Positions 32,725 to 42,249 are shown, numbered from the stretch's first letter. The stretch: 64,000 bases of DNA from CAVSEK01 sp963726975 (GCA_963726975.1 CAVSEK010000004.1:620001-684000), one strand, 5' to 3'. Numbers and translations: made by a program. The notes: a model not told the origin generated them from the letters alone.

Positions 32725-35090
32725 ATGAGCCCCGCCGGTCCCCGTCCGCCCGCCGCGCCGTCGCTGCTCGACCGGCTCCTGCGCGACCCCGCGCGCGCCG
32801 AGCGGGTCACCCACGTCGAGCACGTCCCGGCCCGCGCCGGGCGGCCGGGCCGACTGGCCGGCCTGGGTGCCGCAGCTGCTCGTCGACCGGCTCGCGCTGC
32901 AGGGCGTGCCCGCGCCGTGGGAGCACCAGGCGGTCGCGGCCGACCAGGCGTGGGGCGGCACGTCGGTCGTCGTGTCGACCGGCACGGCCTGCGGCAAGTC
33001 GCTGGCCTACCTGCTGCCGGTGCTGTCCTCCCAGCTGCTCGACGACCGCGGGCCACCGCGCTCTACCTGTCGCCGACCAAGGCGCTCGCCACCGACCAGC
33101 TGCGGGCCGTGCGCGCGCTGAACCTCGTGGCGGTGCGCGCCGCGACGTACGACGGGGACACCCCGCGGGAGGAGCGCGACTGGGTGCGCCGGCACGCCTC
33201 GCTGGTGCTGACCAACCCCGACATGCTCAGCCGCGGGGTGCTGCCGCGGCACGCCGAGCTGGGCGCACCTTCCTGCGCGGGCTGCGCTACGTCGTCGTCG
33301 ACGAGTGCCACACCTACCGCGGCGTCTTCGGCTCGCACGTCGCGCAGGTGCTGCGGCGGCTGCGGCGGGTCTGCCGGCGGTACGGCGCCGACCCCGTCTT
33401 CGTGCTGGCCTCCGCGACGTCGGCGGACCCGGCCGGGTCCGCGCAGCGGCTCACCGGCCTGCGACGTCTTCCCGGTCAGCGAGGACGCGTCGCCGCGCGG
33501 CGCGACGCGAGTTCGCGCTCTGGGAGCCGCCGCTGGTGCCGTCCTGGCGCGGGGAGAACGGCGCGCCCGTCCGCCGCTCGGCGACCGCCGAGACCGGCGA
33601 CCTGCTCGCCGACCTCGTCGTCGAGGGCGCCCGCACGCTGGCCTTCGTCCGGTCGCGCCGCGGGGCGGAGGCGGTGGCGCTCTCGGCGCGGCGGGCGGTG
33701 CAGGAGGCCGACGCCGTCGCTGGCGCCGCGGGTGGCGGCCTACCGCGCCGGCTACCTGCCCGAGGAGCGCCGCGAGCTCGAGCGGCGGCTGCAGAGCGGC
33801 GAGCTGCTCGGCGTCGCGGCGACGAACGCCCTCGAGCTCGGCGTCGACGTCGCCGGTCTCGACGCCGTCGTGCTCACCGGCTGGCCGGGCACGGTCGCGT
33901 CGGTGTGGCAGCAGGCCGGCCGGGCGGGGCGCGCCGGGCAGGGCGCGCTGGCGGTCTTCGTCGCGCGCGACGACCCGCTGGACACCTACCTGGTGCACCA
34001 CCCGGAGGCGCTGTTCGGCCGGCCGGTCGAGGCGACGGTGCTCGACCCCGCCAACCCGTACGTCCTCGGCCCGCACCTGTGCTGCGCCGCCGCCGAGCTG
34101 CCGCTGACCGAGGCCGACCTGCCGCTGTTCGGCGACCCGTCCCCGCGGAGCAGGACGGTGCGGCTGCTGCTGGCCGACCTGGTGCGCCGCGGGCTGCTGC
34201 GCTCGCGCCCGGCCGGCTGGTTCTGGACGTCGCGGGAGCGGCCCGGTCGCCGACCTGCGCGGCGGCGGCGGCCCGCCGGTGCGCCTCGTCGAGGCGGGCA
34301 CCGGCCGGCTGCTCGGCACGGTCGACGCCGCCGCCGCGCACAGCCACGGCGCACGCCGGCGCGGTCTACCTGCACCAGGGCGAGACCTACGTCGTGCGAC
34401 CGGCTGGACCTCGAGGAGGCCGTCGCCCTGGTGCGGCGCGACGACCCCGACTACTCCACCTCCGCGCGCGAGGTCACCGACATCCGGCTCGTCGAGGAGC
34501 TGCGCGGGCGAGCAGTTCGACGGCGTCCGGCTGGCGCTCGTGCACCGTCGAGGTCACCACCCAGGTGGTGTCGTTCCTGCGCAAGCGGCTCGGGCACGCG
34601 GCGAGGTGCTCGGCGAGGAGCCGCTGGACCTGCCGGCGCGCCAGCTGCGCACCCGCGCGGTCTGGTACACGGTGTCGCCGAGCGCTGCTCGCCGCCGCCG
34701 GGCTGGGCCGGGCGGACGTGCCGGGCGCCGCGCACGCCGCCGAGCACGCCGCGATCGGGCTGCTGCCGCTGTTCGCCACCTGCGACCGCTGGGACATCGG
34801 CGGGGTCTCGACCGCCCTGCACCCCGACACCGGCGCGTGCACCGTCTTCGTCTACGACGGCCACCCGGGCGGCGCGGGCTTCGCCGAGCGCGGCTACGAG
34901 CGCGGCGCGGCCTGGCTGCGGGCGACCCGCGACGCGATCGCGGCGTGCGAGTGCGCGACCGGCTGCCCGTCGTGCGTGCAGTCGCCCAAGTGCGGCAACG
35001 GCAACGAGCCGCTGGACAAGGCCGGGCGCGGTGCGGCTGCTCGACGCCGTGCTCGCCAGCGGCCTGGGTGCCTCCGGCGCGGCGGGGTAG
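32725..35090 (+). CDS. DEAD/DEAH-box helicase with C-terminal DUF1998 zinc domain (frameshifts)
   Basis: About 800 residues after repair; a superfamily 2 helicase of the YprA/MrfA type (in Bacillus linked to mitomycin repair). Seen in order: Walker A VVSTGTACGKSLAYLLP, LYLSPTKALATDQL, SLVLTNPDML, Walker B VVVDECHTYRGVFGSH, helicase C motifs (ATNALELGVDVAGLDAVV, GWPGTVASVWQQAGRAGR), then the DUF1998/MZB zinc cluster CECATGCPSCVQSPKCGNG near the end. Frameshifts are spread throughout, e.g. near 32850, 33048, 33265, 33465, 33510, 33720, 34245, 34500, 34600, 34680 and 35035. Actinobacteria keep this helicase beside the Tad pilus locus, as here. Confidence 0.88.
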
Positions 35091-35126
35091 GTCAGCGGCG
35101 TCCCGCTCCCCCGACCGGAGGTCCCC

Positions 35127-35460
35127 ATGATCGTCCTCGGCGCCGTCCTGCTCGTCGTCGCTGCGCTCGTCGCGCTCGGCACCGTGTTCACCAACAGCAC
35201 GCCGGTCACCGACGCGACGCTGTTCTTCGCTGTCGCTCGCGAACGTCTCGGCCGGCGGCTTCTTCCTCGTCGGCGTCGTCACCGGCGTCGTCGGGATGCT
35301 CGGTCTGGCGCTCATGGTCTCCGGCGCCGCCCGCAAGCGGCACAAGACGGTCGTGCGCAAGCGCGAGGTCAAGGACGTGCGCGGCCAGGCGGAGACGCTG
35401 GAGCAGGAGAACGCGCGGCTGCGCGAGGAGCTCGGCGGCGCCGACCAGCGCAGCGTCTGA
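35127..35460 (+). CDS. Small two-TM membrane protein with coiled coil (frameshift near 35230)
   Basis: About 110 residues after repair. An N-terminal helix (MIVLGAVLLVVAALVALG), a loop (NVSAGGFFL), a second helix (GVVTGVVGMLGLALMVSGA) and a basic, then heptad-like C-terminus (AETLEQENARLREELG). The break near 35230 (TTCGCTG) is repaired by restoring GC to give LFALSLANVSAGG. It resembles LapA-type small envelope proteins of actinobacteria; function unknown. The ATG is preceded by GGAGG. This is the right-hand end of the block of dense frameshifts. Confidence 0.7.
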
Positions 35461-35476
35461 GCCCGGCCGCAGGGGC

Positions 35477-36537
35477 TCAGGCGGCCGGCGCGCTGCGCGC
35501 CCAGCGGCGCAGGTGCGCGCCGGCGAGCAGCAGGAGCAGGGCTCCCGCGACGCTGCGGGCCAGCTGCTCGCCGCTGAGGACGTCGGCGACCCGGCGCAGC
35601 GGGCCGGGCTCCTGCGGGTCGAGCGGGGCCGGACCGGCCGCGGAGTAGTCGAGGGTCGTCCCGAAGGTGCCGTCGGGCAGGGCGACCTGCGGCGCCGGCA
35701 CCGACAGCGGGGCGCTCGTGCGGGGGACCTGCAGCGCCTTCTGCAGCTGCTCGGGGGTGAGCGGTGTCGCGACCGCGGGGGTGCGTGCGGGGGCACCGCC
35801 GGCGGCGGGGGCGCTCGGGCCGGCGCCCGGGGGGGCCGCAGCGGGGACGGCCGGCACCTCGGCCGTGCCCGAGGCGTCGGTGGTCAGCTCCGGGCCGCGC
35901 AGGTCGGGCAGGAGCGCACCGCCGTGACGGTGTAGGAGCGGGTGCCGGAGACGTCGTCGCCGTAGGCGAGCGCCACGGCGCAGGTGCCGTCGTGGCAGGC
36001 GTCGGCGGGGGCGACCGGCGACGGCGCGCCGCCGGTGTCGGTGACGCGGTAGCCGAGCAGGTCGGGCTCCGCGCCGCCCGGCCGCCAGGTGAGCACCACC
36101 CGCCGCCCGTCCAGCCGCGGGGTGACCTCCGCGGGGGCGGCCGGCGGCACCTCGAGCCGCACCGTGCGGGTCAGCGGGTCGCCCGCGAGGCTGCTGTCCT
36201 CCGACAGCTGCACGACGTACGTCCCGTTGGCCCGCGGCGCCGCGACCGTCGACAGGGTCACGTCGAGGGTGCCGGCGTCGCGGCCGGCCCGGCTCAGGGC
36301 GTACGGCGCGGCGCCGGGCGGGCCGACCTGCAGCACCCGGCCGCACAGGCTGGGGGCGAGCTCGGCGGTGGCGACGACCGGCCGGTCCGCGGTGGTGGCG
36401 GTGACGACCTCGGCGGGGCCGGTGACCGCGTCGCGCATGCCCGACGGCTGGCAGCCCGTCGGGTCAGCGGCGAGCGCGGGCGCGGCCGCCGTGGCGAGCA
36501 CCAGGCCGGCGCCGAGCAGCGCGGCGGGGCGCCTCAC
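35477..36537 (-). CDS. FnIII-like envelope protein with C-terminal TM tail (frameshift near 35912)
   Basis: About 354 residues after repair. Signal peptide (ALLGAGLVLATAAAPALAAD), a beta-sandwich region, a fibronectin type III-like module (RRVVLTWRPGGAEPDLLGYRVTD to YTVTAV) with paired cysteines, a proline/alanine-rich linker, and a C-terminal helix plus basic tail (AGALLLLLAGAHLRRWARS). The frame changes at SCPTC/DLRGPEL; adding one C to CCC near 35912 restores it, otherwise the protein would end at 35884 without an anchor. Its GTG overlaps the class E sortase stop, so it is a likely sortase client, but no LAxTG/LPxTG motif is visible. Surface protein is inferred. Confidence 0.68.
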
Positions 36538-37223
36538 GCGGGCACCGGCGCCGACGACACCAGCTCGAAGCGCATGACCAGGCGCTGGCGGGCGCTGCCC
36601 TTGGGGTGGCAGGTGGTGAGGGTGAGCAGGTGCGGGCCGGGCTGCTGGCCGACGACGCCGACGTCGTCGGGGCTGACGACCCACGGGTTGTCGTGCCCGG
36701 CGAAGGCCGGCAGCGCCGTGTAGGTGTGCACCGCCAGCGGCGTCTCGAGCGTGAGGGTGTCGCCCGGGCGCAGCTCGTCGAGCCGGTTGAAGGGCCGGCC
36801 GTACGTCGTGCGGTGCCCCGCGATGCCGACGTTGCCCTCCTCGCCGGGCAGCGGGGTGCCGGGGTAGTGCCCCGCGCCGGCGCGCAGCGCGGCGGGGGTG
36901 GTGCCCTCCACGACGAGCACGTCGACCCCGATCTCGGGGATGCGCAGCCGGGTCAGGCCCTCGCCGACCGCGATCTGCCCGTTCGCGTACGCCGAGCGCT
37001 TGGCGGGGTCGTCGAAGGCGCTGTGCAGCCGGTCCTGCCGCAGCCCGCTCCACAGGTCGGTGCCGACGGGGTAGCTGAACAGCAGCACCCCGGCGAGCAG
37101 CAGCACGACGCTGAGCAGGCTGACCGCGCGTCGGCCACCGGGTCGGCCCAGGGCGTCGCCGACCAGCGCGGGCAGCGGTCGACCCCGCCCGGCGACGGGC
37201 GGGGAGACGAACGACGGCTCCAT
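36534..37223 (-). CDS. Class E sortase
   Basis: A 229-residue sortase with an N-terminal TM anchor (VSLLSVVLLLAGVLLFSYPVG). Catalytic signatures match class E: His in GIAGHRTTYGRPFNRLDEL, Cys in LTLTTCHPKGSARQRLVMRF with the Arg shortly after. Class E enzymes of high-GC Gram-positives usually join LAxTG-tagged proteins to peptidoglycan or build pili. It starts at an ATG; the stop overlaps the GTG of the FnIII-like protein. The Tad pilus cluster begins about 760 bases upstream but is probably a separate operon. Confidence 0.88.
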   Translation of the reverse strand: MEPSFVSPPVAGRGRPLPALVGDALGRPGGRRAVSLLSVVLLLAGVLLFSYPVGTDLWSGLRQDRLHSAFDDPAKRSAYANGQIAVGEGLTRLRIPEIGVDVLVVEGTTPAALRAGAGHYPGTPLPGEEGNVGIAGHRTTYGRPFNRLDELRPGDTLTLETPLAVHTYTALPAFAGHDNPWVVSPDDVGVVGQQPGPHLLTLTTCHPKGSARQRLVMRFELVSSAPVPA

Positions 37224-37420
37224 GGCCGGTGGCGCTCCCGGTCTGCTGGTGGTGCGGCGCGGACGTCCTCGAGGCTACGTGCCGCGGGCGCTCCCGGGGG
37301 CTCGGCCACCAGCCGCGGCCGGGCCGACGAGGGCAGGACGCGCCGCTCCCGAGCCCCGCGTCTCACGAGGCACGCACTCGCGAGGGTGGAGCCCTCAGCG
37401 GCGAGCGTGCTGTGCAGGTC

Positions 37421-37975
37421 TCACCACCCCCGGGGGCTGGCAGACGCCGTGTGCAGGGACGACCCCGCGCAGGTGGTGTCGGTGGTGGAGGTCCCTGTCG
37501 CGGCGGCGCTCAGCGTGGCCCTGGAGGTCCACGCGTCGGCCCGCTCTCCGTCTGCCACGGCTGCGCAGAAGACGCCGTCCGCCGCGTCCTGACCTCGGCG
37601 CGAGGGGAGGTGGCCCCGCACCTCCGCGCCTCGTGCCGCCGCTCCCGAGTCTCCCACCGAGTCGTGGGACCGGTGACCGCCGCCGGTGGCCGCGGTCCCC
37701 GTCGGGCAGACGACCCACGTCTCGACGAGGGAACCGCGGTACGAGCCGAGGTCCCGTCCCCTCGTGACGGACGGGCAGACGGGCTCGGCCGCCTCCAGAC
37801 CGGCCTGCGGGGCGACCTCCACGGGGGTCGCACCCTTCGGGCAGGCGCCGCCGGCAGGTGCCGGGACCAGCCCTCGACCCTTCTCCACGCAGGAGCAGCG
37901 TCTGACCGAGCCTGCGCTGGTGCCCGGCCGCCCTCCGGGAGACCCGATCGGGCACGCACCCGACCCTCTGTGGCT
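37421..37975 (-). pseudogene. Cys-Pro-rich coding-like stretch without a clear start
   Basis: This stretch between the class E sortase and the Tad cluster is open on the minus strand and looks protein-like. Four spaced Cys-Pro units (ACPIGS, ACPKGA, VCPSVT, VCPTGTAATGGG) are followed by DGVFCAAVADGERADAW and a stop at 37421. Similar Cys-Pro-x-Gly-Thr repeats occur in secreted actinobacterial proteins. I find no signal peptide, no ribosome site and no convincing start; upstream the frame runs into tad genes in another frame. Third positions are less G/C-biased than in neighbours. It may be a decayed gene, a 3' fragment, or non-coding. The remaining 37224-37420 shows nothing. Confidence 0.35.
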
Positions 37976-37980
37976 CTCGC

Positions 37981-38325
37981 TCAGCCCGCCGGTCCGGCCC
38001 GCGCCACCGCGCGGGCCGCGCCGAGGGCGGCCAGGGGCCCGGCCGGACGGACCGCGACCTCGACCCGGGCCACGGCGCCGACCAGGCGGCACGACAGCAG
38101 GCGGGCGCCGGCGGCCTCGACCACGCCGGCAGCGCGCGCGCAGCCGTCGCCCTCCAGAGCGTGCCCGGCAGCGGCGAGCGCCCCCAGGTCGGCAGCGCTC
38201 GCGGCCCGGTGCCGGGTCGTCGCGACGACGCCCAGGGCCGTGCAGGCGGCACCGACGAGCGCGAGCACGGCGGCGAGCGCCAGCACGACCGGCGTCGCCG
38301 ATCCGGCCTGACCGGTCGGTCTCAC
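37981..38325 (-). CDS. Flp pilus TadE/G-like protein (Rv3654c type)
   Basis: A 114-residue protein with an N-terminal TM helix (ATPVVLALAAVLALVGAACTALG) preceded by GQAGS, and a short periplasmic domain with two cysteines (DGCARAAG and LLSCRLVG), as in the helicase/secretion-neighbourhood TadE-like family. It probably processes or supports minor pilins. It ends the tad operon; its GTG at 38325 overlaps the tadE stop. Confidence 0.85.
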   Translation of the reverse strand: MRPTGQAGSATPVVLALAAVLALVGAACTALGVVATTRHRAASAADLGALAAAGHALEGDGCARAAGVVEAAGARLLSCRLVGAVARVEVAVRPAGPLAALGAARAVARAGPAG

Positions 38326-38711
38326 GGCGCGACCCGGTCCTCGCGCGCGGCGACCGCACGCCCCTCCACCGACAGGGCCGGCAGCCCGCGCAGAGCGCCG
38401 CCGAGCGGCCGGACCTGCAGCCGGACGCGGACCGAGACGGTCTGGGGCCCCTCCTCCACGTCGACGGCGGAGCCGGGCGCGGCCGCTCGGGCGGTGCGGG
38501 CCACCTCGGCAGCGACCTCGCCGCGCGCCGCGGCCCGAGCCGCGAGACCGGCGGCGTCGGTGCACCTCAGCTGGGCGCTGACCGCTGCCAGCACCCAGAG
38601 GGCCATCGACAGCACGACGAGCAGCACGGGCAGCACGACCGCGGTCTCGGCGGTGACGTACCCCCGGTCGGGGTGCTGGTGGGGCGGGCGGTGCAGCGGG
38701 ACGGTCAGCAC
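38322..38711 (-). CDS. TadE family pseudopilin
   Basis: A 129-residue TadE-like protein. The prepilin-type segment GYVTAETAVVLPVLLVVLSMALW has the conserved Glu five residues after the probable cleavage glycine, then a TM helix and a periplasmic domain. It would be processed by a prepilin peptidase and act as a minor pilin of the Flp/Tad pilus. Start is the GTG at 38711 with GGGAGGA upstream. It is coupled to the downstream TadG-like gene. Confidence 0.87.
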   Translation of the reverse strand: MLTVPLHRPPHQHPDRGYVTAETAVVLPVLLVVLSMALWVLAAVSAQLRCTDAAGLAARAAARGEVAAEVARTARAAAPGSAVDVEEGPQTVSVRVRLQVRPLGGALRGLPALSVEGRAVAAREDRVAP

Positions 38712-38770
38712 GGGTCCTCCCCCGGCCGGGCCCCGGACCGGTCGGGACCGGTCCGGGGCGAGGGGCTGGG

Positions 38771-38986
38771 TCAGAACGACAGCCGGAACGCCCGGGAGAT
38801 GACCTCCTTGAGCAGGGACAGCACCGCCGGGCTGGTGATGACCTTGTACAGGACGCCGCCGAAGCCGCAGGCGGCGACGGTGCCCACGGCGTACTCGGCG
38901 GTGCTCATGCCCGCCTCGGGGTCCTCGCCGTGCAGGCGGGCCGACAGACGGACGGGAGCGGTGCGGACGGACGCGAGAGCGCGCAC
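38771..38986 (-). CDS. Flp-type pilin (DUF4244)
   Basis: A 71-residue small pilin. The leader carries arginines and a DPEAGMSTAEYAVGT sequence: prepilin cleavage would fall after the glycine, leaving M-S-T-A-E-Y, with Glu at position 5 of the mature form, then a hydrophobic helix. This is the major Flp pilin subunit of actinobacterial Tad systems. Start is the GTG at 38986, GGAGG six bases upstream. The 230 bases between its start and the tadC stop hold no gene that I can support. Confidence 0.88.
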   Translation of the reverse strand: MRALASVRTAPVRLSARLHGEDPEAGMSTAEYAVGTVAACGFGGVLYKVITSPAVLSLLKEVISRAFRLSF

Positions 38987-39216
38987 GGGGACCTCCGGGG
39001 GTGGAGCCGGCCGGAGCGGCCGGGTGGTGGTGCCGGACGGCTGTCCGGCCCGGCCACCGTGTGGTCGGACGCGGTCGCGCGGGGCAGCTCGGCCGCGCGT
39101 GTGGAAGGCCGCTCGGCTGTGGACGCGTCGTCCACCGGTCGGCGCCGGGCGGTGCGTCGCCGCACCGGGCGCACCCCGGTCGCCCGGGCCGCGCCGACGC
39201 GCACCGGGCCGGCCGG

Positions 39217-40011
39217 TCAGCCTCCGGCGAGCAGCGGAGCGACCAGGCCGGCGACGACCGGCACGACGCCGAGCAGGACGAACGCCGGCAGGAAGCACAA
39301 GCCGAGCGGTGCGACCGCGAGCACGCCGACGCGCTCGGCCGCCTCCCTGCCCCGGCCCTCGGCGGCCCGGGCGGCCTCCTGCCCGAGCAGCGCGACGGTC
39401 GCCACGACGGGCGCGCCGCCCTCGGCCGCGCGGACGAGCGCGCGCACGGCAGCGGCCGCCAGCTCGTCCTCGTCGTCCGCGGCGAGCACCGCCCACGCCG
39501 CTCCGGGCGCGACGCCCACCTCCAGCGCCCGGCCCGCGGCGGCGAAGCGGTCTCCACAGGGGCCCGGGAGCGCCCGCCCGACGGCCTGCGCGGCAGCACC
39601 CGGAGCGGCGCCGCCCGACAGGCACGCGCCGAGCAGGTCCAGCGCGAGCGGCAGCTCGGCGCGCCGCTGCTCCCGGGCCCGGCGCAGGGCTGCCGGCTCG
39701 AGCCGCGCGAGGGCCCGGGGTCCGAGGACAGCCAGGGCGGCTCCGGCGACGAGCCCGGGACCGCCACCCAGGAGCAGGGCGAGCGCGCCGCCGGCCAGCA
39801 GGCAGGCGGCGCGCGCGGGCGGCAGGCGCTCGCGACCCGGTCCTCCGGACGGTCCCGCCCGCGCCGCGGCCGACGCGGCGGGGCGGGCGCCGCCGCCGCT
39901 CGGCAGGACCGCGTCGAGCCGGCGCGACCGGCCGGGCCGGCCCAGCGCGAGCGCGACCGCGGCGCCGGCGAGCAGTGCCGGGGCGAGGACAGGGGCCGCG
40001 TCCGGGATCAT
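39217..40011 (-). CDS. tadC: Tad pilus inner-membrane protein TadC
   Basis: A 264-residue T2SF-domain protein with N-terminal helices (PVLAPALLAGAAVALALG, LLAGGALALLLGGGPGLVAG) and C-terminal helices (VLAVAPLGLCFLPAFVLLGVVPVVAG). The cytoplasmic middle (ELPLALDLLGACLSGGAAP) is the F-family core. With TadB it forms the membrane platform that TadA drives. Its ATG overlaps the tadB stop (ATGA). Confidence 0.88.
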   Translation of the reverse strand: MIPDAAPVLAPALLAGAAVALALGRPGRSRRLDAVLPSGGGARPAASAAARAGPSGGPGRERLPPARAACLLAGGALALLLGGGPGLVAGAALAVLGPRALARLEPAALRRAREQRRAELPLALDLLGACLSGGAAPGAAAQAVGRALPGPCGDRFAAAGRALEVGVAPGAAWAVLAADDEDELAAAAVRALVRAAEGGAPVVATVALLGQEAARAAEGRGREAAERVGVLAVAPLGLCFLPAFVLLGVVPVVAGLVAPLLAGG

Positions 40012-40958
40012 CGCCCTGCCCGGCGCGCCCGGGACACGAGCCGGGACGTCCACCACAGCCCGGCGCCGTCGAGCGACAGCCCGGCGAGGAGGCAGCCGAC
40101 GCCGAGCGGTGTGTGCAGCAGGACGTGCACCGGGTGGGCGCCGAGGCCCGCGGCGAGCAGGACTCCGCCGAGCGGCAGGACCGCCAGCAGCCCCGCCGAC
40201 GTCCGCGGTCCGGCCAGGACCGCGGCGACGGCCCGCTCCTGCTCGCGCCGGGCCCGAGCGGCACCCGCCAGCCGGTCGACGCCGGCGGCCAGCCCGCTGC
40301 CGGCCGTGCTGCACACCTGCCAACAGGCCGCGAGTCCCGCCAGCAGCTCGGGGACGGCGCTGGCAGCGGCGCTGCCGCGCAGGACGGCCGGCACGTCGGC
40401 GCCCCACCGGGCGGCGCCCGCGGCGGCCGCGAGCGCAGACCGGGCGGCGCCGCACGCGATCTCGGCCGCCACCTCGAGCGCCTCGGCGGCATCCCGGCCG
40501 GCCCGCAGCTCGCCCGCGAGCGCGCCCACGGCCTCGACCGCCCGTCGGCGCTCCAGCTCACGGGCACGCGCCTCGAGCTGCCGCTGCCGGCCGGCGGCGA
40601 GCCCGGCGCCCGCCACGGCGAGCAGCAGCACGGCGACGACGCCGAGCAGCCGTGCGGCGACGACCAGGGCCACGACGACCAGGGCCACGACACCCAGGGC
40701 AGCGGTGCCCAGGGCCGCAGCACGTCGGGCCGGAGCGGCGAGGGCCGCGGTGCGCCGCGCCCGGACGCCCAGCACCGGCCTGCCCGGTGCCGGAGCGCGC
40801 ACGGCGACCCCCCGTCCCGGTGCCTCCCGGGCCCGGCGGTCCTCGGCGACGGGCGGCACGACCGGCAGCACGGCGGGCAGGCGCGTCGCCGCGCTCCCGG
40901 GCAGGCCCACGAGCACGGCCACCGCGCCGCCGGAAAGCAGCGCGGCCAGCGCCCTCAC
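40008..40958 (-). CDS. tadB: Tad pilus inner-membrane protein TadB
   Basis: A 316-residue T2SF-family protein: N-terminal TM helices (AALLSGGAVAVLVGL and the long LGVVALVVVALVVAARLLGVV), a cytoplasmic F domain (AVEAVGALAGELRAGRDAAEAL, WQVCSTAGSGLAAGVDRLA) and C-terminal helices. It pairs with TadC. I chose the GTG at 40958, overlapping the tadA stop by four bases. Confidence 0.87.
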   Translation of the reverse strand: MRALAALLSGGAVAVLVGLPGSAATRLPAVLPVVPPVAEDRRAREAPGRGVAVRAPAPGRPVLGVRARRTAALAAPARRAAALGTAALGVVALVVVALVVAARLLGVVAVLLLAVAGAGLAAGRQRQLEARARELERRRAVEAVGALAGELRAGRDAAEALEVAAEIACGAARSALAAAAGAARWGADVPAVLRGSAAASAVPELLAGLAACWQVCSTAGSGLAAGVDRLAGAARARREQERAVAAVLAGPRTSAGLLAVLPLGGVLLAAGLGAHPVHVLLHTPLGVGCLLAGLSLDGAGLWWTSRLVSRARRAGR

Positions 40959-42112
40959 GGGCTCGGTCCGAGCAGGGCGGCGAGCACCGCGGCACCCGGC
41001 CCGGCCGAGCCGGTCCCCGCTGACCCGTCCCAGCTCCACGCGGAGACCGCCCGCACGAGGTCGTGGGCACCCTCGTCGGAGGCGTGCTCGCGCCCGTCGC
41101 CGCTCACCTCGTGCCCGTGCAGGGCGGGGCCGCGCACGAGGACCGCGACCTGCGAGACGCGGCGGACCGTGCCCCCGCGTCCCGTCACCCCCCGCGTCAG
41201 GTGCACGACCACCTGGAGCCCCGCGGCCACCTGGCTGTGCAGGGCCGCGCGGCCCAGCCCGGCGACCGCCGCGAGGGCCTCCAGCCGGGCCGGGACGTCC
41301 CGGGCGGCATTCGCGTGCACCGTGCCGCAGCCGCCCTCGTGCCCGGTGTTGAGCGCCGCGAGCAGGTCGACGACCTCGGCGCCGCGCACCTCCCCGACGA
41401 CCACCCGGTCCGGACGCATCCGCAGCGCCTGCCGGACGAGGTCGCGCAGCGTCACCCCACCGGCCCCCTCGAGGTTGGGCGGCCGGGCCTCCAGCCGCAC
41501 GACGTGGGGGTGCTCCGGCGCGAGCTCGCCCACGTCCTCGACGAGCAGCAGCCGCTCTCCGGGCTCGGCCAGCCCCAGCATCGCCGCCAGCAGGGTGGTC
41601 TTGCCCGTGCCGGTGCCGCCGGTGACGAGGAAGGCCGTCCGGGACCGCACGAGCCTCTGCAGCAGGGCGGCACCGTCCTGCGGCAGGGTCCCGGCGTCCA
41701 CGAGCTCGGCGACCGTGAAGGCCCGCCGCCGCGGGACGCGCAGCGACAGGCAGGTCCCGGCGGGGGCGACCGGCGGCAGCACGGCGTGCAGCCGGACCCC
41801 CGAGGGCAGGCGCGCGTCGACCCACGGCTGGGCGTCGTCGAGCCGGCGCCCGGTCGGTGCGGCCAGCCGGGCCGCCAGGCGCCGGACGGCCGCCTCGTCC
41901 GGGAAGCGGACCGGGGCGCGGACCAGCCCGTCGCCGCGGTCGACCCACACCGAGTCGGGGCCGTTCACGAGCACGTCGGTCACGGTCGGGTCGCGCAGCA
42001 GGGGCGCGAGCGGCCCCGCGCCGGCGATCTCGTCGTGCAGTGCGGGGAGCACGGCCCGCACCTCGGCGTCGCCCCGCAGCCCCCCGCCCTCCTCGCGCAG
42101 CGCCGCCGCCAC
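40955..42112 (-). CDS. tadA: Tad/CpaF-type secretion ATPase (5' end uncertain)
   Basis: An ATPase of the VirB11/CpaF family powering Flp pilus assembly. It has the N-terminal domain with DPTVTDVLVNGPDSVWVDRG, Walker A VTGGTGTGKTTLL, the Asp box LLLVEDVGEL, Walker B RPDRVVVGEVRGAE and the His box GHEGGCGTVHANA. The intact frame gives 385 residues from the GTG at 42112. Family-like sequence (LLDPDLLERVR) continues to about 42200 in another frame, joined by restoring a GC pair near 42155, so the real protein is probably about 30 residues longer. Confidence 0.9.
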   Translation of the reverse strand: MAAALREEGGGLRGDAEVRAVLPALHDEIAGAGPLAPLLRDPTVTDVLVNGPDSVWVDRGDGLVRAPVRFPDEAAVRRLAARLAAPTGRRLDDAQPWVDARLPSGVRLHAVLPPVAPAGTCLSLRVPRRRAFTVAELVDAGTLPQDGAALLQRLVRSRTAFLVTGGTGTGKTTLLAAMLGLAEPGERLLLVEDVGELAPEHPHVVRLEARPPNLEGAGGVTLRDLVRQALRMRPDRVVVGEVRGAEVVDLLAALNTGHEGGCGTVHANAARDVPARLEALAAVAGLGRAALHSQVAAGLQVVVHLTRGVTGRGGTVRRVSQVAVLVRGPALHGHEVSGDGREHASDEGAHDLVRAVSAWSWDGSAGTGSAGPGAAVLAALLGPSP

Positions 42113-42249
42113 GCTGGCCGGGGTCGGCCGGCCCCCGCGGTCGGCGACCCGGCGGCCGGACCCGCTCGAGGAGGTCCGGGTCGAGCAGGTCGAGGCGACC
42201 GTCGAGAGCGTCCGCGCCGGCGCCGCGCGGCCCGGGCCCGCGCCGGTCC

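Noticed and set aside
21750..35250. Cluster of pseudogenes or programmed frameshifting
   Set aside because: The affected genes include essential topA and tmk, the indels are numerous and of one kind, and no slippery-site arrangement recurs; consensus error is simpler.
38905..39204. Minus-strand frame of 99 codons between tadC and the pilin gene
   Set aside because: It overlaps the pilin start in another frame and has no domain, signal or ribosome site.
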